64,000 nt of DNA from Streptomyces sp. S.PB5 (GCF_030403745.1 NZ_JAQMWP010000003.1:248001-312000), one strand, 5' to 3'. Positions 1-8,185 are shown, counted from the stretch's first letter. Notes: generated by a model from the letters alone, not told the origin. Program-made: numbers and translations.

Positions 1-326
1 GCAAGCGGATGCTCGGCTGGTGGCGCGGAATGATCATGGGTATCACCGTGTTCGCCGCCGTGGCCACGCCGAGCACGGACCCGCTGAGCATGCTCGCGCT
101 CGCCGGTCCCATCTGGGTCCTGTACTTCGGCGCGACGCTGTTCTCACTGCTCAACGACAAGCGCCGACGTCGCCGCGACGCCGCGGGCCCCGCCGACGAC
201 GAGGCCTCCGACCTGGACCTGACCCCCGAGGACATCGGCGAGGTCGAGACCGTCTCCGCCGCCCGGGCACTGCCCGAGCAGTCGTCGGGAACGGACCGGG
301 TCAACGGTTATGACGACGTGACCTGA
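1..326 (+). CDS. tatC: Sec-independent protein translocase TatC, C-terminal part (5' end outside window)
   Basis: This is the 3' end of an ORF already open at the left edge (frame starts at base 3). The visible residues hold the last transmembrane segment of TatC, a stretch containing SMLALAGPIWVLYFGATLF, followed by an Arg/Lys-rich cytoplasmic stop-transfer (NDKRRRRR). An acidic tail of about 50 residues ends the protein. TatC is the membrane receptor that recognises twin-arginine signal peptides and exports folded proteins with TatA. In actinomycetes tatA and tatC usually follow the proteasome-accessory genes pafABC, and helY lies just downstream as here. That context makes the assignment firm although only about a third of the protein is visible. 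An internal ATG at 9 is not the real start. Confidence 0.85.
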   Translation, partial: KRMLGWWRGMIMGITVFAAVATPSTDPLSMLALAGPIWVLYFGATLFSLLNDKRRRRRDAAGPADDEASDLDLTPEDIGEVETVSAARALPEQSSGTDRVNGYDDVT

Positions 327-357
327 AGATCGGGAAGCGGCTCGTAGGGTCAGTGAC

Positions 358-1278
358 GTGACCAGCGAGATCACCCTCTTCGTCAACCCCACCGCGGGGC
401 GCGGCCGGGGCGCCCACGCGGCGCAGCCGGCCGCTTCCGCTCTGCGGGCGGCCGGCTTCTCCGTGCGGACGGTCCTCGGGGAGAACGCCGACGACGCCCT
501 CACGCGCGCGCGTGCCGCCGTCGCGGACGGCACGGGTGCCCTGATCGCCGTCGGCGGCGACGGCATGGCCAACCTGGCCCTCCAGGCCGTCGCCGGCACC
601 TCCACCCCGCTCGGCCTGGTCGCCGTCGGCACCGGCAACGACCTCGCCCGCGCCCTGGGCCTGCCCGTACGGGACCCGGCCACCGCGGGACGGCGGATCG
701 CCGCGGCCCTCAAGGGCGGCGACCTGCGCGACATCGACCTCGGACAGGCCGGCGGCCGCTGGTTCGGCACCGTCCTCGCCTCCGGCTTCGACTCCCGCGT
801 CAACGACCGGGGCAACCGGATGCGCCGGCCCGCGGGACGCCTCAAGTACGACATCGCGATGATCGCCGAGCTGGCCGCGTTCAAGCCCTTCCCGTACCGG
901 CTCCGGCTCGACGACGGCGAGGTCCAGGAGATCGAGGCGACCCTCGTCGCCGTCGGCAACGGATCGTCGTACGGCGGAGGCATGCGGATCTGTCCCGGGG
1001 CCGACCTCACCGACGGCCTGTTCGACATCACCGTGGTCGGGGACTGCAGCCGGGCCACGCTGCTCAGGGTGTTTCCCAGCGTGTACCGGGGCACGCACGT
1101 CGAGCACGCCAAGGTCAGCGTGCACCGGGCCGCGAAGGTCGAGCTCAGCACGGAGGCGGGGGTCCGGGGGTATCCCCCGGGAGAACACATCACCGGGTAC
1201 GCGGACGGGGAGCCGCTCGGGCCGCTGCCGCTGACCGCGCGTTGCATCCCGGGCGCGGTGCGGGTCGCGGGGCTCTGA
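358..1278 (+). CDS. Diacylglycerol kinase family lipid kinase (DagK/YegS-like)
   Basis: A 306-residue protein with the diacylglycerol/sphingosine kinase catalytic fold. FVNPTAGRG near the N-terminus forms the first nucleotide loop, VGGDGMANLALQAV is the GGDGT-type ATP motif with T changed to M, and GTGNDLARALGLP is the conserved GTGND block. Family members phosphorylate diacylglycerol or related lipids using ATP at the inner face of the membrane. The GTG start at 358 gives a normal family N-terminus. The gene lies 31 bp after tatC and before helY in the same direction. The C-terminal part carries a short GC-rich palindrome (1164-1180) read in frame as GVRGYPPGEH just before the conserved YADGEPLGPLP block. 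It looks like an in-frame insertion. The substrate is not identifiable. Confidence 0.85.
   Translation: MTSEITLFVNPTAGRGRGAHAAQPAASALRAAGFSVRTVLGENADDALTRARAAVADGTGALIAVGGDGMANLALQAVAGTSTPLGLVAVGTGNDLARALGLPVRDPATAGRRIAAALKGGDLRDIDLGQAGGRWFGTVLASGFDSRVNDRGNRMRRPAGRLKYDIAMIAELAAFKPFPYRLRLDDGEVQEIEATLVAVGNGSSYGGGMRICPGADLTDGLFDITVVGDCSRATLLRVFPSVYRGTHVEHAKVSVHRAAKVELSTEAGVRGYPPGEHITGYADGEPLGPLPLTARCIPGAVRVAGL
1164..1180. repeat. Small GC palindrome embedded in the lipid kinase gene
   Basis: CCGGGGG and CCCCCGG form a perfect 7-bp inverted repeat around the trinucleotide TAT. GGGGGTCCGGGGG-type palindromes of this kind are scattered through Streptomyces genomes, mostly between genes. Here it lies inside a coding region without breaking the frame. 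Confidence 0.5.
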
Positions 1279-1330
1279 AGTGCACGGACCCGGAGTTTGA
1301 CAAGACGGGATCCGGATAATGATCGTCCTG

Positions 1331-1353
1331 TTGTCAGTGGGGCCCGGTACGCT
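1331..1353 (+). promoter_or_regulatory. PafBC-type (RecA/LexA-independent) DNA-damage promoter of helY
   Basis: TTGTCAGTG (1331-1339), an 8-base spacer, then TACGCT (1348-1353). This is an exact fit to the actinobacterial motif tTGTCRGtg-N8-TAnnnT, bound by RNA polymerase together with PafBC after DNA damage. The expected transcription start, 6-8 bases after the -10, falls at about 1359-1361. That leaves an almost leaderless mRNA beginning at the ATG at 1364 and supports that start. Confidence 0.65.
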
Positions 1354-1363
1354 CGAAAGCACG

Positions 1364-4180
1364 ATGACAGAGGACCTCTCACCGGCCGAGCGATACGCGG
1401 CTGCCCGAAAGCGCGCAGCCGAGCAGGCCACCGCGCTCGCCGACTTCCGCGAGATGTACGACTTCGGTCTCGACCCCTTCCAGATCGAGGCCTGCCAGGC
1501 GCTCGAAGCGGGGAAGGGCGTGCTGGTGGCCGCCCCCACCGGCTCCGGCAAGACCATCGTGGGCGAGTTCGCCGTCCACCTTGCCCTGCAACAGGGCAAG
1601 AAGTGCTTCTACACGACACCCATCAAGGCGCTGTCGAACCAGAAGTACGCCGACCTGTGCCGCCGTTACGGCGCCGAGAAGGTCGGTCTGCTCACCGGCG
1701 ACAACAGCGTCAACTCCGAGGCCCCGGTGGTCGTGATGACCACCGAGGTGCTGCGGAACATGCTGTACGCGGGCTCGCAGACCCTCCTCGGGCTCGGCTA
1801 TGTCGTCATGGACGAGGTGCACTACCTCTCCGACCGCTTCCGGGGCGCCGTATGGGAAGAGGTGATCATCCATCTCCCCGAATCGGTCACCCTGGTCTCG
1901 CTGTCGGCGACCGTGTCCAACGCCGAGGAGTTCGGCGACTGGCTCGACACCGTCCGCGGCGACACCCAGGTGATCGTCTCCGAGCACCGGCCCGTGCCGC
2001 TGTTCCAGCATGTGCTCGCCGGGCGGCGGATGTACGACCTGTTCGAGGAGGGCGAGGGCCAGAAGAAGGCCGTCAACCCCGACCTCACCCGGCTCGCGCG
2101 GATGGAGGCGCAGCGCCCCTCGTACCAGGACCGCAGACGCGGCCGTGCGATGCGCGAGGCCGACCGGGAGCGCGAGCGCAGACAGCGGTCGCGGGTGTGG
2201 ACCCCGGGGCGGCCCGAGGTCATCGAGCGGCTGGACGCCGAGGGGCTGCTGCCGGCCATCACCTTCATCTTCAGCCGTGCCGCCTGCGAGGCCGCCGTAC
2301 AGCAGTGTCTGTACGCGGGGCTGCGGCTCAACGACGACGAGGCGAGGGGGAAGGTGCGTGCCCTCGTCGAGGAACGCACGGCCGCCATTCCGACTGAAGA
2401 CCTGCATGTGCTCGGGTACTACGAGTGGCTTGAGGGGCTGGAGCGCGGGATCGCCGCCCACCACGCGGGCATGCTGCCGACCTTCAAGGAGGTCGTCGAG
2501 GAGCTGTTCGTCCGCGGGCTGGTGAAGGCCGTGTTCGCGACCGAGACACTCGCGTTGGGTATCAACATGCCCGCGCGGTCGGTGGTGTTGGAGAAGCTCG
2601 TCAAGTGGAACGGCGAGCAGCATGCGGACATCACACCCGGTGAGTACACGCAGTTGACCGGGCGTGCGGGGCGGCGCGGTATCGATGTCGAGGGTCATGC
2701 CGTGGTGCTGTGGCAGCGCGGGAGCAGCCCTGAGCATCTGGCCGGACTGGCCGGTACGCGTACGTATCCGCTGCGGTCCAGCTTCAAGCCGTCGTACAAC
2801 ATGGCGGTCAACCTCGTGGAGCAGTTCGGGCGGCATCGGTCGCGGGAGCTGCTGGAGACCTCCTTCGCGCAGTTCCAGGCCGACAAGTCCGTGGTCGGGA
2901 TCTCGCGGCAGGTGCAGCGCAACGAGGAAGGGCTCGAGGGCTACAAGGAGTCCATGACCTGCCACCTCGGCGACTTCGACGAGTACGCGCGGCTGCGGCG
3001 GGAGTTGAAGGACCGCGAGACCGAGCTGGCGCGGCAGGGGGCGAACCAGCGGCGGGCCGAGGCGGCCACGGCGCTGGAGAAGCTCAAGCCGGGTGACGTC
3101 ATCCATGTGCCGACGGGCAAGTACGCCGGGCTCGCGCTGGTCCTCGATCCGGGGCTGCCCGCCGGGCGCTCCAACGGACACCGTGGGTTCGAGCACCATG
3201 ACGGGCCGCGGCCGCTGGTGCTGACCGCCGAGCGGCAGGTCAAGCGGCTGGCGTCGATGGACTTCCCGGTGCCGGTCGAGCCGCTGGAGCGGATGCGGAT
3301 CCCCAAGTCCTTCAACCCGCGGTCGCCGCAGTCCCGTCGGGATCTCGCGTCCGCGCTGCGCACCAAGGCGGGGCACATTCCGCCCGAGCGGGCCCGCAAG
3401 AAGCGGGCGCAGGCGGCGGACGACCGCGAGATCGCCCGGCTGCGGACCGCTATCCGGGCGCATCCCTGTCATGGGTGCGACGAGCGCGAGGACCACGCGC
3501 GGTGGGCCGAGCGGTATCACCGGCTGCTGCGGGACACCTCGCAGCTGGAGCGGCGCATCGAGGGCCGTACCAATACCATCGCGCGGACCTTCGACAGGAT
3601 CGTGGCGCTGCTGACCGAGCTGGACTATCTGCGGGGTGACGAGGTCACCGAGCACGGGAAGCGGCTCGCCCGGCTCTACGGCGAGCTCGATCTCCTTGCC
3701 AGTGAGTGTCTGCGGGCTGGTGTGTGGGAGGGGCTTGCTCCTGCGGAACTCGCGGCTTGTGTCTCGGCGTTGGTGTACGAGGCGCGGGTCGGTGACGACG
3801 CGATGGCGCCGAAGCTGCCGTCCGGCAAGGCCAAGGCCGCGCTCGGGGAGATGGTGCGGATCTGGGGGCGGCTCGATGCCCTTGAGGAGGACTTCCGGAT
3901 CACCCAGAGCGAGGGTGTGGGGCAGCGGGAGCCGGATCTCGGGTTCGCCTGGTCCGCGTACATGTGGGCCTCCGGGAAGGGGCTCGACGAGGTGTTGCGT
4001 GAGGCGGAGATGCCGGCGGGGGACTTCGTGCGGTGGTGCAAGCAGGTGATCGACGTGCTGGGGCAGATTTCCGCGGCGGCTCCTGTTTCTGGTGGGGAGG
4101 GGGCGACCGTGGCGAAGAATGCGCGCAAGGCGGTTGATCAGTTGCTGCGAGGGGTTGTGGCCTACTCGTCTGTGGGGTGA
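1364..4180 (+). CDS. helY: DEAD/DEAH-box superfamily 2 helicase HelY (Ski2/Mtr4-like)
   Basis: A 938-residue RNA/DNA helicase. Motif I is APTGSGKT, motif II is DEVH (VVMDEVHYLSDR), motif III is LSATVSN and motif VI is QLTGRAGRRG. A C-terminal DSHCT-type region follows, preceded by the HelY signature HPCHGCDEREDHARWAERY with its two cysteines. The family acts as an ATP-driven 3'-5' helicase; its cellular role in actinomycetes is not settled. I chose ATG 1364 rather than the in-frame ATG 1319 because the first 15 codons would otherwise overlap the promoter at 1331-1353 and because MTEDLSPAERYAAARKR is the typical N-terminus. The gene follows tatC and the lipid kinase, the usual actinomycete order. 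The promoter suggests DNA-damage induction. Confidence 0.92.
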   Translation: MTEDLSPAERYAAARKRAAEQATALADFREMYDFGLDPFQIEACQALEAGKGVLVAAPTGSGKTIVGEFAVHLALQQGKKCFYTTPIKALSNQKYADLCRRYGAEKVGLLTGDNSVNSEAPVVVMTTEVLRNMLYAGSQTLLGLGYVVMDEVHYLSDRFRGAVWEEVIIHLPESVTLVSLSATVSNAEEFGDWLDTVRGDTQVIVSEHRPVPLFQHVLAGRRMYDLFEEGEGQKKAVNPDLTRLARMEAQRPSYQDRRRGRAMREADRERERRQRSRVWTPGRPEVIERLDAEGLLPAITFIFSRAACEAAVQQCLYAGLRLNDDEARGKVRALVEERTAAIPTEDLHVLGYYEWLEGLERGIAAHHAGMLPTFKEVVEELFVRGLVKAVFATETLALGINMPARSVVLEKLVKWNGEQHADITPGEYTQLTGRAGRRGIDVEGHAVVLWQRGSSPEHLAGLAGTRTYPLRSSFKPSYNMAVNLVEQFGRHRSRELLETSFAQFQADKSVVGISRQVQRNEEGLEGYKESMTCHLGDFDEYARLRRELKDRETELARQGANQRRAEAATALEKLKPGDVIHVPTGKYAGLALVLDPGLPAGRSNGHRGFEHHDGPRPLVLTAERQVKRLASMDFPVPVEPLERMRIPKSFNPRSPQSRRDLASALRTKAGHIPPERARKKRAQAADDREIARLRTAIRAHPCHGCDEREDHARWAERYHRLLRDTSQLERRIEGRTNTIARTFDRIVALLTELDYLRGDEVTEHGKRLARLYGELDLLASECLRAGVWEGLAPAELAACVSALVYEARVGDDAMAPKLPSGKAKAALGEMVRIWGRLDALEEDFRITQSEGVGQREPDLGFAWSAYMWASGKGLDEVLREAEMPAGDFVRWCKQVIDVLGQISAAAPVSGGEGATVAKNARKAVDQLLRGVVAYSSVG

Positions 4181-4209
4181 CGGAATCGTTGGCGGGTGCG
4201 GGTGGATTG

Positions 4210-4247
4210 TGGCTGGTCGCGCAGTTCCCCGCGCCCCTTTGGGCCCG
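4210..4247 (+). repeat. Streptomyces dispersed intergenic repeat, copy A
   Basis: The intergenic stretch contains GTGGCTGGTCGCGCA followed by GTTCCCCGCGCCCC. The same 15 bases GTGGCTGGTCGCGCA and a CCCCGCGCC end occur on the minus strand at about 40326-40391. I recall this as a common intergenic element of Streptomyces chromosomes. Here it marks the junction between the conserved tatC-helY block and the biosynthetic cluster. Confidence 0.6.
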
Positions 4248-4335
4248 TTGCAGTTCGCCTCTCCTACAGGGCTCCCGCGCTTCTTCAGCGGGGTTGGGTT
4301 GGGTTGGTGCAGTTCCATACGAGGGGAGCTGCACC

Positions 4336-5133
4336 ATGCGATTCCGTGTTCTGGGCCCCGTGCGTCTTCACCCGCGCACGCCCGCCGCTGCCAAACCCCG
4401 GGCCGTGCTCGCCACGCTGCTGGTGCGGGGCGGCACCGTCGTCTCCAGTGAGGCGCTCATCGACGAGTTGTGGCCCGATGAGCCGCCCCGTACCGCGTCC
4501 AGCACGCTGCATGTGTACGTCTGCCATGTGCGTAAAGCCCTCGCGGAGAGCGGGGCCGGGCGGCCCCTTGTCAGCAGGGCCCCCGGGTATCTGCTGCACG
4601 TCGAGCCGGGGGAGCTGGATCTGCGGCTGTTCGAGGAGTTGAGCGAGCGGGGGCGCGCCGAGGTGCGGGAGGAGCGGTATGCCGATGCTTCGCGGACCTT
4701 GGGGCAGGCGCTCGGTCTGTGGAGCGGGCCCGCGCTGTCCGGGATTCCGCAGGGGGTCGTGCTGCGGTCCGCCGCCACTCGCCTGGAGGAGCAGCGGCTC
4801 GGGGTGCTGGAGCAGCGGATCGGGGCCGATCTCAAGCTCGGGCGGCACGACGAACTCACCGGGGAGCTGATGGAGCTGGCCGTGGAGCATCCCTTGCGGG
4901 AGCGGCTGCACTGCCAGCTCATCGTGGCGCTGCACCGGTCCGGGCGGGCCTCCGACGCGTTGCGGGCCTACCGGGCGGTGCGGCGATCCCTGCACGAGGA
5001 GCTCGGGATCGGGCCCGGCCCGGCGCTCACGCGGCTGCACGACCACGTGCTGGGCGGAGCAGGTTCAGGACCAGCCAGCGGCGCAGGGCACCGGCATGGT
5101 CCGGTGAGCCGTGCACATCGTCGAACAGCTTGA
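4336..5133 (+). CDS. SARP-family transcriptional activator (cluster edge)
   Basis: A 265-residue AfsR/SARP-type regulator. The N-terminal OmpR-like winged helix runs from MRFRVLGPVRL through the wing YVCHVRKAL at about residues 1-95. A bacterial transcriptional activator (TPR-like) domain follows to about residue 245. The ATPase domain of large AfsR proteins is absent, so this is a small SARP like ActII-ORF4 or RedD. The ATG at 4336 is preceded by GAGGGGAG. SARPs usually activate neighbouring antibiotic genes by binding direct repeats near the -35 region. It lies tail-to-tail with the tetronate operon and its last 107 bp overlap the antisense hydrolase gene. The final 20 or so residues are low-complexity and probably not conserved. 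Confidence 0.88.
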   Translation: MRFRVLGPVRLHPRTPAAAKPRAVLATLLVRGGTVVSSEALIDELWPDEPPRTASSTLHVYVCHVRKALAESGAGRPLVSRAPGYLLHVEPGELDLRLFEELSERGRAEVREERYADASRTLGQALGLWSGPALSGIPQGVVLRSAATRLEEQRLGVLEQRIGADLKLGRHDELTGELMELAVEHPLRERLHCQLIVALHRSGRASDALRAYRAVRRSLHEELGIGPGPALTRLHDHVLGGAGSGPASGAGHRHGPVSRAHRRTA

Positions 5134-6058
5134 TCCGTACGTCGGGGAGCGCGGTGCGCAGCAGGGTCTGCTCCTGGGGCGGGATGATCTCGTCCCGGGC
5201 GCTCGCCACATACCGCACAGCGGCCCGTACGCCGTGGAGTTGCGCCGGGTCCAGAGGGAACTCCTTGAGCAGTGAGCGCAGTTCGGCGATGTCCGTCGCG
5301 CCCGTCAGACTGCGCAGGGTCGTCGCGGTGATCGTGGGGACGCGGGGCCACCAGTCGTCGTCGGTGAAGAAGTGGGCGACCGGGGCGCCCACGGTCAGGA
5401 CGCGGCCGACGCGGTCGTCCTCGGCGGCGGCGCGCAGGGCCATGTGGCCGCTGAAGCTCAGACAGAGGAGCGTGGTGTCGGTGGTCCGGGCGCGGGAGGA
5501 CAGCCGGTCCATGATCCAGGGCAGCAGGCGCCAGGAGTCGGCCGTGTAGCGCAGGGGGTTCTCGCCCACGCCCGGCATCTCCGTCACGACCGCGGCATAG
5601 CCGAGGCGTGTCAGTTTGGGCAGCAGGGGCGCCCATTGCTCCTTCACGCTGACTATGCCGCCCATCAGGACGAGGAGGGGGCGGCCGCGGTCCAGGCCTG
5701 CCGCCCAGCAGGCCAACGGGCCCTCCGGGTGGTCGAGTTCGAGGCGGACGATGCCTCGGCGGCGCGCTCCTCGCCACTTGTCGAACGCGGCCACGCCCGC
5801 CTGCTGGGCGCGGCCGCGTTCCGGGTCCCCGGCCGGGTGCGGAAAGCGGGCCAGGGCGTAGCAGCGGCAGGCGTCCAGGAGGCGGCCACGGGCCGCGAGG
5901 GTGTCGCCCTGGGCCGACCACACCCTGGCCCAGGAGGCCTCGTCGCCCTCGTCGTCGTTGTGGATCCGGGCCAGGGTCTGGGCCGCGGCCTTGGCGGTCA
6001 TGCCCTGGTTGCGGGCGTGCAGCAGGGCGTACGACTTCAACTCGCCGAGGTGGTCCAT
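5027..6058 (-). CDS. Alpha/beta hydrolase, tetronate acetate-eliminating (Agg5-like) candidate
   Basis: A 343-residue protein with an N-terminal helical region (about 1-100) and an alpha/beta-hydrolase core. The nucleophile elbow is SFSGH with Ser203; the usual first Gly of GxSxG is Ser. An acid (SARDEIIPP) and a His (DDVHGSPDH) follow in the expected order. In agglomerin and spirotetronate pathways such a hydrolase-fold enzyme removes acetate from the O-acetylated 5-hydroxymethyl tetronate, leaving an exocyclic methylidene. That role is inferred from the adjacent E2-like acyltransferase, with whose 3' end its start overlaps by 22 bp, and from the FkbH, ACP and KASIII genes of the same operon. 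It is the last gene of that operon. A generic esterase is the alternative. Confidence 0.75.
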   Translation of the reverse strand: MDHLGELKSYALLHARNQGMTAKAAAQTLARIHNDDEGDEASWARVWSAQGDTLAARGRLLDACRCYALARFPHPAGDPERGRAQQAGVAAFDKWRGARRRGIVRLELDHPEGPLACWAAGLDRGRPLLVLMGGIVSVKEQWAPLLPKLTRLGYAAVVTEMPGVGENPLRYTADSWRLLPWIMDRLSSRARTTDTTLLCLSFSGHMALRAAAEDDRVGRVLTVGAPVAHFFTDDDWWPRVPTITATTLRSLTGATDIAELRSLLKEFPLDPAQLHGVRAAVRYVASARDEIIPPQEQTLLRTALPDVRIKLFDDVHGSPDHAGALRRWLVLNLLRPARGRAAA

Positions 6059-6894
6059 GGGTTCGCCTCCTGCCCGGTCGACTGCTCGGCCTTGATCTCA
6101 CGGAGGTGGCCGGTACGGGACGCGGCCTGCCAGTCCTCCTCCAGGGCCGACTTGAGGTCGGCCAGTACGTCCGCCGCTGCGGCGCCGTCCAGGACCCGGT
6201 GGTCGAAGGCGAGGCCCAGCCGCATCAGCGGGGCCACCTCGATCCGGTCGCCGTCGCGGACGACCGGGCGGGGCGCCGTACGGCCGCAGGTGAGGGTGAG
6301 GGCCGTGCCGCCCGTGGAGTGGAAGCCGTCCACGGGGCGGTGGCCCAGGGAGCTCACGGAGACCGTGCCGAGCAGGGCGGGGCGGCGGCGGGCGCTGCGC
6401 AGGGCCGCGCCGAAGGCCAGCCGGCCCAGCCGGGCAGGGAGGCGGGCGAGGGTGCGGGCACCGCGGAACTCGGGGAGGGCGGTGACGTCCGGGGCCTCGC
6501 GGTAGCGGTCGACGCCGTCCTGGATGTCGTCCAGGGAGGCGGACTCCAGCGCGGGGAAGAGCGCCGACAGCACGATGCGGTCGCCTTCGGGGACCCGGGC
6601 GTCCAGCGCCAGCTTGGCTGTCACCTGCGGGAAACGGAGGATGCGGTGGCCTCGGCCGAGGACCGCGTTGGCCTCCGGGTGGCGGGCCAGTACCCGGCCC
6701 GTCGCATGCAGGACGTAGGTGACGGTGGAGTAGTGGCGGTCGGCGCGGTCGCGGTGGGCGTGGGCCTGGGTCATGTCGATGTCGGTGTCGAGGAACACCG
6801 GGCGCTGGGCGGCGGCGAACTCCAGGAAGTGCAGGGTGTGGCGGCGGTCCCGGACGGGGTGGGTGGTGTGGGCCGGGGGTTTCCTGGGGGTCAC
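6037..6894 (-). CDS. 2-oxoacid dehydrogenase E2-type acyltransferase (tetronate O-acetylation, Agg4-like)
   Basis: A 285-residue stand-alone catalytic domain of the E2/chloramphenicol-acetyltransferase fold. The active-site signature is AFDHRVLDGAAAADVL with catalytic His232 and Asp236 near the C-terminus. There is no lipoyl domain and no E1/E3-binding domain, and no E1 or E3 gene nearby, so it is not part of a pyruvate-dehydrogenase-type complex. E2-like acyltransferases of this form acetylate the primary hydroxyl of tetronate intermediates before elimination. GTG start at 6894 overlaps the ACP stop by 4 bp, and the 3' end overlaps the hydrolase, implying coupled translation. The assignment to tetronate maturation rests on gene context plus the fold. 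Confidence 0.8.
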   Translation of the reverse strand: MTPRKPPAHTTHPVRDRRHTLHFLEFAAAQRPVFLDTDIDMTQAHAHRDRADRHYSTVTYVLHATGRVLARHPEANAVLGRGHRILRFPQVTAKLALDARVPEGDRIVLSALFPALESASLDDIQDGVDRYREAPDVTALPEFRGARTLARLPARLGRLAFGAALRSARRRPALLGTVSVSSLGHRPVDGFHSTGGTALTLTCGRTAPRPVVRDGDRIEVAPLMRLGLAFDHRVLDGAAAADVLADLKSALEEDWQAASRTGHLREIKAEQSTGQEANPWTTSAS

Positions 6895-7130
6895 GGGGTC
6901 ACCACCTCGTCGTAGATCTCCTGGAGGCTGCGGGCCTCCAGGAGGCGGGAGACCGCGATGCGCCGGCCGGTGGCGCGTTCGAGGAGGACGACCAGTTTGA
7001 GGAGCAGCAGGGAGTCCCAGTCGGGGAGTTCGTCGAAGTCGGCGGCGAACTGGGCGTCGGTGAGGGGGAGTCCGAGTTCGGTTCGGACCAGGTGGTGGAA
7101 GTCGGTGGAGGGCAGGGTCGGGGAGGTCAT
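6891..7130 (-). CDS. Acyl carrier protein (glyceryl carrier candidate)
   Basis: A 79-residue free-standing ACP. The phosphopantetheine attachment Ser lies in LPDWDSLLLLKLV, a variant of the DSL motif. It is distinct from the second ACP at 11190-11468, which has YGLDSVAALS. ATG 7130 is preceded by GAGAGG; the longer upstream reading adds 25 residues without ACP character. Its position between the KASIII-like and E2-like genes matches the ACP that receives the glyceryl unit from FkbH-type enzymes in tetronate pathways. Which ACP carries glycerate and which the fatty acyl chain is inferred from order only. Confidence 0.82.
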   Translation of the reverse strand: MTSPTLPSTDFHHLVRTELGLPLTDAQFAADFDELPDWDSLLLLKLVVLLERATGRRIAVSRLLEARSLQEIYDEVVTP

Positions 7131-7168
7131 GTCGGCCTCTCGGTGTCGGGGGTGGGATGCGGGTCGGC

Positions 7169-8185
7169 TCAGGGTTTCTGCAGGGCGAATCCGGACTTGA
7201 TCCACTTGCTGGACTCGACCGCCACGGCCAGCGCCCTCTGGCCGCCGGACATCTGGGGCAGCAGCTGCTCGATCTGGAGGAAGGGCAGGGCGTTGCCGTT
7301 GTTGCCGGTGCGGTCGACGCAGGAGATCGGCCGGGCGGAGGGCACGGCCAGCTGCTCGGTGATGAGGCGGGTCATCCGGCCGGAGAGCTGCGGCGGGAGG
7401 AGGAAGTCGAGGTCGTCCGGGGACCAGTCGAGGTCGTCGAGGAGCTCCCAGAGGATCTCCACCGCCATGACGGGGATGTTCTCCTCGATCGCCTTGTAGT
7501 CCTCGGTGAGCGCCTGTCGGTCCTCGTGGCGGTCGGCGAGGCCGAACCAGTCGATGATCTGACCGGGTTCACGGCCGAGGCCGGTGCAGCGGTTGAGGGT
7601 GCGCAGGAGGGCCGGGCCCTGAGGGTCCGCGGTGAGTACGGCGGCGCCGGCGCCGTCTCCGAACAGCACGGCGTTGACGAGGTCGCCGGGTGCGGCCGCC
7701 GACATGTCCCGGTCCACGTCCAGGTGCTTGGTGCAGACGTCACCGCCGATGGCGAGGCCGCAGCGGTATCCGCCGCCCGTGATCAGGAGCCGGGCGAGGT
7801 CGAGGGCCTGTACGGCGCCGGCGCAGCCCGACTGGAGCTGGTAGGTGGGGAGTTGGTCGAGACCGAGCAGGTCGGCGACCCGGCTCGCGGTGGTCGGCAT
7901 CAGGTGGTCGGGGGTGGCCGTGCCCAGCACCAGGAACTCGATGTCGGCGGGCTCGGCCGCGCAGCGCTCCATGGCCTGGGCCGCGGCCCGTGCGCACAGG
8001 TCGGCCAGGGAGTGCCGGATCTCGCCGGTCAGCAGGTCACGGGCGAAGTGGCGGGTCTGGGTGCCGATGTACACCTCGATCCACTCGGCGCTGATGCCCA
8101 GGGCGGCCGAGAGCGCGGTGTTGTCGACCGGGTCGCCGGGGAGGGCGGAGCCGGCGGCGGCGATGTGGGGGACGGGGGGCGTCAT
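7169..8185 (-). CDS. KASIII-like condensing enzyme (tetronate-forming, RkD/Agg2-like) with altered active site
   Basis: A 338-residue FabH-fold protein. Cys121 lies in LQSGCAGAVQAL, the expected nucleophile, and Asn295 lies in RTGNNGNALP. The position of the catalytic His, in the FabH motif PHQA, reads LPPQL, so it is Pro265. In tetronate pathways a KASIII homologue joins a beta-ketoacyl thioester to glyceryl-ACP, forming the C-C and C-O bonds of the ring rather than doing decarboxylative priming. Loss of the His, which assists decarboxylation in FabH, is compatible with such non-decarboxylative chemistry. The gene starts at ATG 8185, overlapping the PKS stop by 4 bp, and ends 38 bp before the ACP. 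A broken FabH is unlikely because the rest of the fold is intact. Confidence 0.82.
   Translation of the reverse strand: MTPPVPHIAAAGSALPGDPVDNTALSAALGISAEWIEVYIGTQTRHFARDLLTGEIRHSLADLCARAAAQAMERCAAEPADIEFLVLGTATPDHLMPTTASRVADLLGLDQLPTYQLQSGCAGAVQALDLARLLITGGGYRCGLAIGGDVCTKHLDVDRDMSAAAPGDLVNAVLFGDGAGAAVLTADPQGPALLRTLNRCTGLGREPGQIIDWFGLADRHEDRQALTEDYKAIEENIPVMAVEILWELLDDLDWSPDDLDFLLPPQLSGRMTRLITEQLAVPSARPISCVDRTGNNGNALPFLQIEQLLPQMSGGQRALAVAVESSKWIKSGFALQKP

Noticed and set aside
1297-1320. TTGACA (1297-1302) and GATAAT (1315-1320) upstream of helY as a sigma-70 promoter
   Set aside because: The spacing is only 12 bp. The TTGTCAGTG-N8-TACGCT element just downstream is a complete match to a known actinobacterial promoter class and fits the ATG at 1364 better.
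1379-4318. A 979-codon ORF on the minus strand opposite helY
   Set aside because: Antisense shadow in a high-GC gene; HelY motifs are unambiguous on the plus strand.
6037-6894. E2 component of a pyruvate or branched-chain dehydrogenase complex
   Set aside because: It has no lipoyl or subunit-binding domain, there are no E1/E3 genes nearby, and it is embedded in a tetronate operon.
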